A stretch of 64,000 bases of DNA, taken from the NCBI RefSeq assembly GCF_024529955.1, contig NZ_AP024854.1, positions 2,666,001 through 2,730,000 of the forward strand, given 5' to 3'. The notes under the pieces were generated by a model. That model worked only from the letters and a program-made list of their open reading frames with translations. It had not been told where the DNA came from and ran no database searches. This DNA is from Photobacterium toruni. Its GTDB lineage: Bacteria; Pseudomonadota; Gammaproteobacteria; Enterobacterales; Vibrionaceae. Every line of letters starts with the position of its first letter. Within the stretch, counting starts at the first letter, position 1. The translations under genes were made by a program, and so were the position numbers. Below are positions 55,813 through 64,000 of the stretch, piece after piece.

Positions 55813-56976
55813 TTAATATCTCCCTTGACGGCCAGTATCAGCGCGTGGTGTTGGAGCGACTGGTGTCGGTGTTTCCACTTTTTCCAATTCAATACCACTT
55901 AATCGGCCAGAATCCGCCGGTTTTTTCGCTTGGTTATTTGATTGATTCATTAATTTCTCTAGCGGTAAATACATCACGTTATTACCACCAGACTTAGTAT
56001 CAATTAACACCTTGCTGGTATTGCTGTAAACACGTTCCATCGTATCAAGATACATACGTTCACGGGTTACTTTCTTAGCCGCTTCATATTGAGGCAACAG
56101 CTTATCAAACTGTGCAACATCACCTAAAGCACCATTAATAACACGCTCAGAATAACCTTCTGCTTCATTCTTCAGACGCTCAGCACGACCGGTTGCTTTT
56201 GGCAAAATGTCATTACTATAAGCTTCTGCTTCACGAACATAACGTTCTTCATCTTCACGTGCCGCAATAGCATCATCAAAGGCATCTTTTACAGCCTCTG
56301 GTGGACGCGCACTTTGGAAGTTAACGTCCACAACACGGATACCCATGTCATATTTTGCAATAATTTTATTGATTGCAGTTTGAGTATTCGCACGAATAGT
56401 CTGACGGCCTGTTGTTAACGCTTGATCCATGGTTGAATCACCGATAACCGCACGCAGTGCAGAATCTGTTGCTTGACGCAAACTATCATCAGCATTGGTC
56501 ACACTGAATAAATACTTCTCAGCGTTATCAACACGGTATTGAACATCCATCTCAACTTTCAGTACATTTTCGTCTTTAGTTAGCATTAAGCCAGAAGCTC
56601 GTAGCGAACGAATTGCTTGTACGTTAACTGGGATGACTTCATCAATAAAAGTCGGCTTCCAGTTCAAACCAGGCTTGACGATTTGATCAAACTTACCAAA
56701 GCGCAGCACAACACCTTGCTCTGCTTCACTTACAGTGTAAAAGCCTGAAAATCCCCATACAGCCACAGCTAAAACTGCAACAGCACCCAAACCTACAGCG
56801 CTACCGCTGCCTGTTGGTCCTTTTTTACTACCAAACACACCACCAACCTTACGACTCAGTTTTGAGAAAACCTCATCCAGATCAGGCGGTCCTTGTTCAC
56901 GTCCACCGTGATTTTTATTACCCCAAGGGTCTTTATCATCACGGCCGCCGTTGTTACCAGGCTCATTCCACGCCAT
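55813..56976 (-). CDS. hflK: FtsH protease modulator HflK
   Basis: 387-aa partner of HflC. A Gly/Asn-rich N-terminus (MAWNEPGNNGGRDDKDPWG) leads to one transmembrane helix (about residues 62-82), an SPFH domain (EAEQGVVLRFGKFDQIVKPGLNWK) and a coiled-coil segment. The C-terminal tail is Pro-rich. Confidence 0.95.
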   Translation of the reverse strand: MAWNEPGNNGGRDDKDPWGNKNHGGREQGPPDLDEVFSKLSRKVGGVFGSKKGPTGSGSAVGLGAVAVLAVAVWGFSGFYTVSEAEQGVVLRFGKFDQIVKPGLNWKPTFIDEVIPVNVQAIRSLRASGLMLTKDENVLKVEMDVQYRVDNAEKYLFSVTNADDSLRQATDSALRAVIGDSTMDQALTTGRQTIRANTQTAINKIIAKYDMGIRVVDVNFQSARPPEAVKDAFDDAIAAREDEERYVREAEAYSNDILPKATGRAERLKNEAEGYSERVINGALGDVAQFDKLLPQYEAAKKVTRERMYLDTMERVYSNTSKVLIDTKSGGNNVMYLPLEKLMNQSNNQAKKPADSGRLSGIELEKVETPTPVAPTPRADTGRQGRY

Positions 56977-57029
56977 TATAGAACTCCATCAATGTGATAT
57001 GACGACAGTTTTTATTACTCAGCAATCCA

Positions 57030-58319
57030 TTAAGCAACGATGTAGTCATCTAACGAAGTACTTTCTCTTTTTTGTAACCGCGACCATTCTGCCATCGGTA
57101 AGCGAATATCAATCATTAAACAGCCATCTGATTCATACTCTTCTTGCACAATACAGCCCATTTGATAAAACTTACTGCGTAACCGTCCTATAATTTCAGG
57201 TGGTAAACGCAAGCTGTGTTTTATCATCGTTCCTGCAAGACGTTCTGTTAAGGCTTGGAATAACAAGTCAATGCCTTGCCCTTCCATGGCTGATACCCAA
57301 ACTCGTCGAGGTAAACCCTCTTCGTCACGCTCGATTCGTGGTTGTGCATGATCCAAGTTATCAATTTTATTCATAACAAGTAAAACAGGAACGTCGCCGG
57401 CATCGATTTCATCGAGTACGGTATCTACCGCTTCAATGTTTTCACGAAAGCGATCGTCACTGGCATCAACCACATGAAGCAAAAGATCTGCTTCTTGTGT
57501 TTCTTTTAATGTTGCTTTAAACGCAGCCACTAAATCGTGGGGTAAATGACGAATAAAACCAACAGTATCTGCAAGTATCGCTGCACCGACATCTGCAACT
57601 TCAATCTTACGCAAAGTTGGATCTAAGGTAGCAAATAGCTGATCAGCTGCATACACCCCAGCATCGGTAATACGATTGAATAATGTTGATTTACCCGCAT
57701 TGGTATACCCAACTAATGATACCGTTGGGATTTCTGCTCGGTTTCTCGCTCGACGTCCCTGATCACGTTGTTTAGCAACTTTATCTAAACGACGCAAAAT
57801 AGTTTTAATACGTTCTCGTAACAAACGTCGATCGGTTTCTAACTGAGTTTCACCTGGCCCGCGAAGACCAATACCACCTTTTTGTCGCTCAAGGTGAGTC
57901 CAACCACGAATTAACCGGGTTGAGATGTGTCGTAATTGTGCTAATTCAACTTGCAACTTACCTTCATGGGTACGTGCACGTTGAGCAAAGATATCGAGAA
58001 TTAACCCAGTACGATCAATCACACGACATTGACAAAGCTGCTCTAAGTTTCGTTCTTGTGCAGGTGACAATGCGTGATTAAAAATAATAATATCTGCATC
58101 AACAGTTCTTACAGCATCAGCTATTTCTTGTGCTTTACCTTCACCCACATAATATTTAGGAAGGGGTGTTTTGCGACTACCCGTAACCACGTGTAGCGCA
58201 TTAACCCCAGCAGAAGACACTAGCATTTCAAATTCGCTAAGATCTTCCCATTCCTCATCTTGAGTAAAGTTAATATGAACAAGAATAGCCTGCTCACCAG
58301 CTTCATAACGGTCAAACAA
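57030..58319 (-). CDS. hflX: Ribosome-associated GTPase HflX (TTG start)
   Basis: 429-aa Obg-like GTPase that splits stalled ribosomes. The N-terminal HflX domain (FDRYEAGEQAILVHINF, SRKTPLPKYYVGEGKAQE) precedes the G domain: G1 GYTNAGKST, G3 DTVGFIRHLP, G4 NKIDN. The start codon is TTG, with AAGGAG 8 bp before it, and the N-terminus MFDRYEAGEQ agrees with E. coli HflX. It lies 28 bp after hfq. Confidence 0.96.
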   Translation of the reverse strand: MFDRYEAGEQAILVHINFTQDEEWEDLSEFEMLVSSAGVNALHVVTGSRKTPLPKYYVGEGKAQEIADAVRTVDADIIIFNHALSPAQERNLEQLCQCRVIDRTGLILDIFAQRARTHEGKLQVELAQLRHISTRLIRGWTHLERQKGGIGLRGPGETQLETDRRLLRERIKTILRRLDKVAKQRDQGRRARNRAEIPTVSLVGYTNAGKSTLFNRITDAGVYAADQLFATLDPTLRKIEVADVGAAILADTVGFIRHLPHDLVAAFKATLKETQEADLLLHVVDASDDRFRENIEAVDTVLDEIDAGDVPVLLVMNKIDNLDHAQPRIERDEEGLPRRVWVSAMEGQGIDLLFQALTERLAGTMIKHSLRLPPEIIGRLRSKFYQMGCIVQEEYESDGCLMIDIRLPMAEWSRLQKRESTSLDDYIVA

Positions 58320-58347
58320 GTAATTAGCTCCTTATTTGAAAATAATC

Positions 58348-58626
<279 letters not shown>

Positions 58627-58700
58627 TTATTTGTTTGTAGTTGTATTAGCAACGAACAAAAACTAAAAATACGCAAAGCAGTTCAGAGTATACACGTTAA

Positions 58701-59654
58701 TTAAACATCACATCTAACTGAGTTTGTGACGGTTTGTAACGCGCTATCAACATCACTACTATCCAACCAAGTCAAATCTTTCCAGCCACGAAGCCAAGTG
58801 ATTTGACGCTTTGCCAATTGACGGGTAGCACAGATACCACGGAAAACCGCTTCATCTATGTCATGTTTCCCGTCCAAATATTCCCACATCTGTCGATAAC
58901 CAACGCAGCGAATAGAAGGAAGTTCAAGGTGAAGATCACCTCGGTCATATAATGCTCGTACTTCCTGCTCAAACCCTGCTTCGATCATTTTTTTGAACCG
59001 AAGCTCAATTCGATGATGCAGTACAGCCCTATCCGTGGGCGTAATTGCAAATTGGTGAACCTTATAAGGTAACGATTCACCTTGAGTTTTCGTTAACTCA
59101 GTTAATGTCTTACCTGTGATTCGAAACACTTCCAATGCACGAGATAATCGCTGTGGATCATTGGGATGGATCCTTGCTCCCGCAACGGGATCAATTTGCA
59201 CCAATTCATCATGCAAAGATTGCCATCCTCGCGTCTCAGCATCCAGTTCAATGCCAGCGCGAACAGCATCATCTGCAGCTGGTAATGGTGACAATCCTTC
59301 CAATAATGCCTTGTAGTACAACATAGTACCACCGACCAACAAAGGAATCCGCCCTGCTGCCACTATATCAGCCATTTCTTTTAGTGCATCCGAACGAAAG
59401 TCTGCAGCAGAATAACTTTGCGCTGGATCACGAATATCAATTAAACGGTGCGGTGCCAGTGCCAATTCATGCGCATCTGGTTTCGCAGTACCAATATCCA
59501 TTCCCTTATAAATAAGGGCTGAGTCAACACTTATCAACTCAACGGGTAACTGTTCTCGTAACCGAATAGCTAAATCGGTTTTGCCTGACGCTGTCGGGCC
59601 CATTAAAAAAATAGCTTGTGGTTGGGGCTTAGTCATAACTTGTGGCTTAGTCAT
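58701..59654 (-). CDS. miaA: tRNA dimethylallyltransferase MiaA
   Basis: 317-aa enzyme that adds a dimethylallyl group to A37 of tRNAs reading UNN codons. P-loop [29 protein letters not shown] and the zinc-free helical insert are present. The N-terminus holds an imperfect tandem repeat, [12 protein letters not shown], encoded by two near-identical 18-bp units that each carry an ATG. The start is therefore ambiguous by six codons. It begins 3 bp after the mutL stop. Confidence 0.95.
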   Translation of the reverse strand: MTKPQVMTKPQPQAIFLMGPTASGKTDLAIRLREQLPVELISVDSALIYKGMDIGTAKPDAHELALAPHRLIDIRDPAQSYSAADFRSDALKEMADIVAAGRIPLLVGGTMLYYKALLEGLSPLPAADDAVRAGIELDAETRGWQSLHDELVQIDPVAGARIHPNDPQRLSRALEVFRITGKTLTELTKTQGESLPYKVHQFAITPTDRAVLHHRIELRFKKMIEAGFEQEVRALYDRGDLHLELPSIRCVGYRQMWEYLDGKHDIDEAVFRGICATRQLAKRQITWLRGWKDLTWLDSSDVDSALQTVTNSVRCDV

Positions 59655-59657
59655 AAA

Positions 59658-61793
59658 TTACTTAAATGCTTCTATTGCTACTTGCATATCAACAGGGCGA
59701 ACAAGTTGTGCTTTAAATGTCATCAATTGTTCTCCCCAGAGCTGCTCTAATTCGGTAATTAACTGAATCGCTTGTGCCAAAGTGTAGTTTGCTACTGACA
59801 TATGGCATTGTTTAGCGAGCCAGAATAAAAGGTTATCCCATCCTTGAGCATCAGGATCGTCACTCACGGTATCAAGGTAGGTTAACAAACTTGGGATTAA
59901 TTGTTGTAAATTTTGTTGTCTTAATGGCATACACACCGACAAAATAATAATGCTATTACGCCCTTTGGCTTTTAATTGAATCCCTAGCTGTTTTAATAGT
60001 TGTCCATGTAACTCTGCACATTGAAGTAATTCTGTCTCAACAGGCACTGCCAGTGGAATCAATAATGGCTGAGGTTTTAAGCCTACTGTTTTTGCTAACT
60101 GTAATTGCCCCACATAGCGTAAGTTCTCAGCAATAGGTAGATGCAATAACACCACTTCATGCTGTTGACTTAACAATAAAAAATGCTTTTCAACAACCGT
60201 TAATGGTTTCCCTAATCCAACATCATTGCCATGAAGAGACTTACTTGGCTTAATTGCTATTGACTGACTCGATGCTGCCCATTCACGTTGAGGTTCAGCT
60301 ATCCGGGTCGCCGTTTCATGCCCAGTCTCACGACAAGATATTAATGGCGTAGAAAGCGAATCATCCAATGTTATCAATTTATTATAAGCGTTAACTTCTG
60401 CAGCTGTCGGTCCTGATTCACCATAATGATGATGAGAAGAAGCGTATTGTGACGAATCTTGTTGGCGCTTAACAGAGGCTGATTGTGATGATATTTTTGG
60501 ACTACTCTTTTGACTATAGCTTTGTTGAGTATCTTTACTAACTGAATTTACTAATAAAGTTTTTTCAGATATCGAAATAGGTGTTCTTTCACTATCAAGA
60601 GAGAAGGAAGATACTGGTGTTGCAGTCGTTGCTGATTGAACCGACAACCAACTATCAGCATCAGCTTTATTAGGATAATCAGGCATCGCAGCAATAGTTT
60701 GAGAAGCGCGATCAATCGGTGCTGCAGTAACTTCAGTATGTGCATGAGCACTGGCTCTTACAGGTACTTGATATTGATGAACATCATTCACATCAGCCGC
60801 TTGCTGTAATGCACTGTGTAGGGTTTGATAAATAAAATCATGCACTAAGCGCGCTTGATGAAAACGCACTTCATGCTTAGCCGGATGGACATTAACGTCG
60901 ACCTGATGCGGATCAACTTCAATATATAGCACATAAGCGGCATATTGATCTGAACGCAAACTCGATTCATAAGCCTGACGAATAGCATGATTGATTAATT
61001 TATCTTTCATCATGCGACCGTTAACGTAGCAATATTGAATATCATTTTGACTACGCGCACCTTGCGAATTACAAATCCAGCCTGATAATTTTAAATCATC
61101 ATGTGCTAATTCAACCACTAATGCATGCTGCAAAAATGATGGTCCACAAGCGACAGCTAAACGTCGTTCTTGTTGTAATGTATTTTCGGCAATTCGATAC
61201 TGACGAATTAATTTACCGTTATGACGCAGTGTGATTGCCACATCAAAGCGGCTTAACGCAATGCGTTTAATCAGTTCATCAATATGGGTGAATTCTGTTT
61301 TTTCGGTCCGTAAAAACTTACGTCGTGCAGGCGTATTAAAAAATAGGTCTAACACTTCAAGCGTTGTACCAACAGGGTGAGCGGCTGGTTTTAATCGTAC
61401 CTCCATATCACGACCTTCAGCATAAGCAGACCATGCTTCAGGTTGTTCTTCGGTACGAGAAGTTAGCGTTAATCTAGAAACTGAACTGATACTAGCAAGT
61501 GCTTCGCCACGAAAACCTAAGCTAACAATGGCTTCAAGATCATCCAATGTGGCTATTTTTGAGGTCGCATGACGGCTAAGGGCTAAGCCAAGCTCATCCT
61601 TAACGATACCTTTACCATTATCACGAATACGAATTAACCGGCTACCACCTTTTTCGATATCAATATCAATTCGAGTGGCACCGGCATCTATACTATTTTC
61701 AACGAGCTCTTTGACTACCGATGCGGGGCGTTCAACAACTTCACCCGCTGCAATCTGGTTAGCCAGCCGAGCGGGTAAAATCTGAATCGGCAT
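59658..61793 (-). CDS. mutL: DNA mismatch repair protein MutL
   Basis: 711-aa mismatch-repair coordinator. The N-terminal GHKL ATPase ([42 protein letters not shown]) is well conserved. A low-complexity Ser/Gln/Thr-rich linker of about 200 residues (340-530) leads to the C-terminal dimerisation domain. I see no DQHA-type endonuclease motif, as expected for gammaproteobacteria that use MutH. Confidence 0.96.
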   Translation of the reverse strand: MPIQILPARLANQIAAGEVVERPASVVKELVENSIDAGATRIDIDIEKGGSRLIRIRDNGKGIVKDELGLALSRHATSKIATLDDLEAIVSLGFRGEALASISSVSRLTLTSRTEEQPEAWSAYAEGRDMEVRLKPAAHPVGTTLEVLDLFFNTPARRKFLRTEKTEFTHIDELIKRIALSRFDVAITLRHNGKLIRQYRIAENTLQQERRLAVACGPSFLQHALVVELAHDDLKLSGWICNSQGARSQNDIQYCYVNGRMMKDKLINHAIRQAYESSLRSDQYAAYVLYIEVDPHQVDVNVHPAKHEVRFHQARLVHDFIYQTLHSALQQAADVNDVHQYQVPVRASAHAHTEVTAAPIDRASQTIAAMPDYPNKADADSWLSVQSATTATPVSSFSLDSERTPISISEKTLLVNSVSKDTQQSYSQKSSPKISSQSASVKRQQDSSQYASSHHHYGESGPTAAEVNAYNKLITLDDSLSTPLISCRETGHETATRIAEPQREWAASSQSIAIKPSKSLHGNDVGLGKPLTVVEKHFLLLSQQHEVVLLHLPIAENLRYVGQLQLAKTVGLKPQPLLIPLAVPVETELLQCAELHGQLLKQLGIQLKAKGRNSIIILSVCMPLRQQNLQQLIPSLLTYLDTVSDDPDAQGWDNLLFWLAKQCHMSVANYTLAQAIQLITELEQLWGEQLMTFKAQLVRPVDMQVAIEAFK

Positions 61794-61795
61794 AA

Positions 61796-63523
61796 TTAAC
61801 TTCTTGGAATAATTAGTGTCTGTCCTACAGCTAGTTTATCAGAACGTAGCTTATTCGCATCACGAATAGTTGCTACTGATACCCCATATTTAGCCGCAAT
61901 CTTACTTAAAAACTCACCACGACGTACTTTATGACGCTCAACTTTCGAGGCAGCAACCGCAATTTTTAGTTTCTGCCCAACCATGACATTGTCTGACTTT
62001 AAATGGCTAGTTTGACGAATGCTACTCATGGTTACCCCATATTTAGCCGCAATTTTGCCAAGGTATTCACCGCGAGTCACGGTATGCCATACAATACGTG
62101 TTGATGATGTAGGTTTACTTACAGCTGCTGTAGTCTTATTTCCTACTGGTGCGGTTGTAATCCCACTACGAGGGATCAATAGCACTTGACCAATATTAAC
62201 TGAATTTGATTTCAGATGATTTGCTGCCTTAATTGCAGCCATTGATGAGCCATATTTAGCGGCAATCCCACTTAATGTTTGACCTGATGTTACTTTATGC
62301 TTCATACCTTTAGCATTTAGACGCGAGGCAAATAACGTACCTTCAGGTGGATGAGCCGTAAAATATTGTAAAATACCTTTATAAACCGCATTCGCCAGTT
62401 GATTTTGATGCGCATTAGACGTTAATTGGCGCTCTTCAATCGGATTAGTAATAAACCCGGTCTCAACCAGTAATGATGGAATATCAGGCGATTTTAATAC
62501 TGCAAGGCTAGCGTATTGCGGTACTGTTTTGTGTAAACGCGCAATATGGCGCAAATTCGACAGTACGCGTTTAGCAACATCGTAACCTTCTTTCTGTGAA
62601 TAGCTAAATTGCAAATCAAGTACAGCACGGCCTAAATATTTATCTTTAGGGTTACTTGATAACACATCACCACCACCCAGTAGCTCAGATTGCTTCTCAC
62701 TTTGCTCTAGCCAACGACCAATCTCGGTATTAGCACGACGAGTATTTAATACCCATACTGATGCGCCACGAGGCTTAGGCGAACTAAAGCCATCAGCGTG
62801 AATTGAAACTAATAACAACGCTTTGTTTTTACGAGCGATCTCTGAACGTTTACTTAATCCTACATAATAGTCACCACGACGAGTCATGACCGCACGCATA
62901 CCTGTGGTGGCATTGATTTTGGCGGCTAATTTACGCGCAACGGCTAAAGTAACGTTTTTCTCATATTTATGAGTAGGGCCGATAGAACCAGGATCATCAC
63001 CGCCATGACCCGCATCAACAGCGACAACAATATCCGCCGTTCCTGATGGTAGCTTAGCTAAGTTATTTTCAGTCGCTTTCTCTTCTTCTTGCTCATCTTT
63101 ATCGACAACACCAGCACCAGAGCCATTAGGTAAATCCATGACTAATCGATAGCCATAACTGCCATCGGGTGTTGGTGAAAGAGAGAATATTTTGGGTGTT
63201 GTAGCACGCTTAAGCTCGAACACTAATCGTGTTGTACCTTTTTTAGGTGCATTACTACTACGAACTTTAGTTAAAATTTCACTCTTCGCAACGGCAATTG
63301 GTAATTTTGTTTTAATTGAAGTCTTATTTAAATCAATCACTAACCGTGAGGGATTTGATAGCATAAACTGCGAGTAATCCGCTTTGCTTTGCATATCTAA
63401 TACGACACGCGTTTCATCAGGAGCAGGCCATACTCGAACACCCTTTAGTTCATTTGCAAAAGCGGTAGAACTAACTAATCCCACTCCCAAAATTAGAAGA
63501 TTTGCATACGTCCGTAACGCCAT
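61796..63523 (-). CDS. amiB: N-acetylmuramoyl-L-alanine amidase AmiB with three LysM domains
   Basis: 575-aa periplasmic cell-separation amidase. Signal peptide (residues 1-23) is followed by an AMIN domain (about 25-125), a zinc amidase_3 domain ([37 protein letters not shown]; about 165-390) and three LysM domains (about 407-450, 481-523, 529-573) that bind glycan. E. coli AmiB lacks LysM; Vibrionaceae AmiB usually carries them. It lies between tsaE and mutL. Confidence 0.95.
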   Translation of the reverse strand: MALRTYANLLILGVGLVSSTAFANELKGVRVWPAPDETRVVLDMQSKADYSQFMLSNPSRLVIDLNKTSIKTKLPIAVAKSEILTKVRSSNAPKKGTTRLVFELKRATTPKIFSLSPTPDGSYGYRLVMDLPNGSGAGVVDKDEQEEEKATENNLAKLPSGTADIVVAVDAGHGGDDPGSIGPTHKYEKNVTLAVARKLAAKINATTGMRAVMTRRGDYYVGLSKRSEIARKNKALLLVSIHADGFSSPKPRGASVWVLNTRRANTEIGRWLEQSEKQSELLGGGDVLSSNPKDKYLGRAVLDLQFSYSQKEGYDVAKRVLSNLRHIARLHKTVPQYASLAVLKSPDIPSLLVETGFITNPIEERQLTSNAHQNQLANAVYKGILQYFTAHPPEGTLFASRLNAKGMKHKVTSGQTLSGIAAKYGSSMAAIKAANHLKSNSVNIGQVLLIPRSGITTAPVGNKTTAAVSKPTSSTRIVWHTVTRGEYLGKIAAKYGVTMSSIRQTSHLKSDNVMVGQKLKIAVAASKVERHKVRRGEFLSKIAAKYGVSVATIRDANKLRSDKLAVGQTLIIPRS

Positions 63524-63529
63524 TTCTAA

Positions 63530-63994
63530 TTAACCTAATTGTAAGTGGTTGATCAACGTTGAACCATAGTCCGTATTCGACGTCAATATTACTTTTCTTT
63601 GCTCACCGTGATAGCGTAATTCCAACGCCAGATCAGCATCAGGCAGCATGCCAATACCTTTTTCTGGCCATTCCACTAAACAAATAGCATCGCTAGTAAA
63701 ATAATCACGGATCCCCATAAATTCTAACTCTTCAGGATCAGCAAGACGGTATAAGTCAAAATGATAAACCTGCCAAGGTGCAAGATCATAAGGCTCAACC
63801 AATGTGTAAGTTGGACTTTTAACATTACCTTGATGGCCCATTGCACGAATAAAACCACGACTGAATGTCGTTTTACCTGCACCTAAATCACCATGAAGAT
63901 ATATTGTTGTTTGTTGTGTGCAGGCTTTAGCTAATTTAAGGCCAAAATCTACCGTTGCCTGCTCATCAGCAAGAAAAGTTTCAAATGTTTGCAT
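63530..63994 (-). CDS. tsaE: tRNA threonylcarbamoyladenosine biosynthesis protein TsaE
   Basis: 154-aa P-loop ATPase (Walker [16 protein letters not shown]) that supports TsaB-TsaD in making t6A37 in t[25 protein letters not shown] and LVEWPEKG are conserved. The ATG at 63992-63994 is close to the window edge, so its promoter and upstream neighbour are not visible. Confidence 0.95.
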   Translation of the reverse strand: MQTFETFLADEQATVDFGLKLAKACTQQTTIYLHGDLGAGKTTFSRGFIRAMGHQGNVKSPTYTLVEPYDLAPWQVYHFDLYRLADPEELEFMGIRDYFTSDAICLVEWPEKGIGMLPDADLALELRYHGEQRKVILTSNTDYGSTLINHLQLG

Positions 63995-64000
63995 TATATT

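Overview
The window is an ordinary-looking chromosomal segment of a gammaproteobacterium of the family Vibrionaceae, most probably Photobacterium. This rests on a MotX-type sodium-motor protein, a TIGR03899-family protein, a DUF2780 protein, Vibrio-style order of the cys genes, moderately AT-rich DNA and the form of the rrn operon. The genus is inferred from memory of protein and 16S sequences, with no search run. Much of the content matches the 94-96 min region of the E. coli map (ppa, tamAB, ytfK, fklB/ytfB, dusA-pspG-zur, pgi, alr, dnaB, rplI-rpsR-priB-rpsF, rlmB-rnr-nsrR, purA-yjeT-hflCK-hflX-hfq-miaA-mutL-amiB-tsaE).

Layout. 1-7.0 kb: the 3' part of ppa, a periplasmic rhodanese, then tamB-tamA (outer-membrane translocation and assembly module) and ytfK on the minus strand. 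7.3-9.2 kb: an AT-rich TIGR03899 gene directly followed by an IS630-type transposase and a small duplicated IS fragment; this is the only clearly accessory patch. 9.2-15.4 kb: a complete minus-strand rrn operon (16S, tRNA-Glu, -Lys, -Val, 23S, 5S, tRNA-Asp) with two promoters, boxA elements, RNase III stalks and a terminator. 15.5-22.5 kb: a sulfate-activation operon cysG-cysD-cysN-SLC13 permease-cysC-cysQ. 22.8-29.3 kb: cpdB, a Crp/Fnr regulator, an ElaA-type acetyltransferase overlapping an EamA transporter, then divergent oapA (ytfB)/fklB and a DUF2780 secreted protein. 29.3-34.0 kb: cysJ-cysI-cysH (sulfite and PAPS reduction) with a 77-aa gene upstream. 34.1-39.7 kb: a small outer-membrane barrel, pspG with a sigma-54-type promoter, dusA, a three-domain RidA fusion, a probable 27-aa small ORF, zur and a cold-shock protein. 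39.7-50.9 kb: pgi, alr, dnaB, a DUF481 barrel, the rplI-rpsR-priB-rpsF operon, rlmB-rnr and nsrR. 51.0-64 kb: hmp, motX, purA, yjeT, hflC-hflK, hflX, hfq, miaA, mutL, amiB and tsaE.

The two cys clusters together encode sulfate uptake (probable), activation to APS and PAPS, PAPS reduction, sulfite reduction with its siroheme cofactor, and removal of PAP. NsrR and Hmp form a nitric-oxide sensing and detoxification pair. The hfq-hflX-hflKC block is a housekeeping RNA, ribosome and protease-control superoperon.

I found no CRISPR array, prophage, defence island or biosynthetic cluster. The observations most worth a second look are the triple RidA fusion, in which the usual RidA glutamate is Gln in all three domains, the 27-aa ORF with its own promoter and terminator next to zur, and the IS630 gene that sits 12 bp behind a host gene and is followed by a copy of part of itself.
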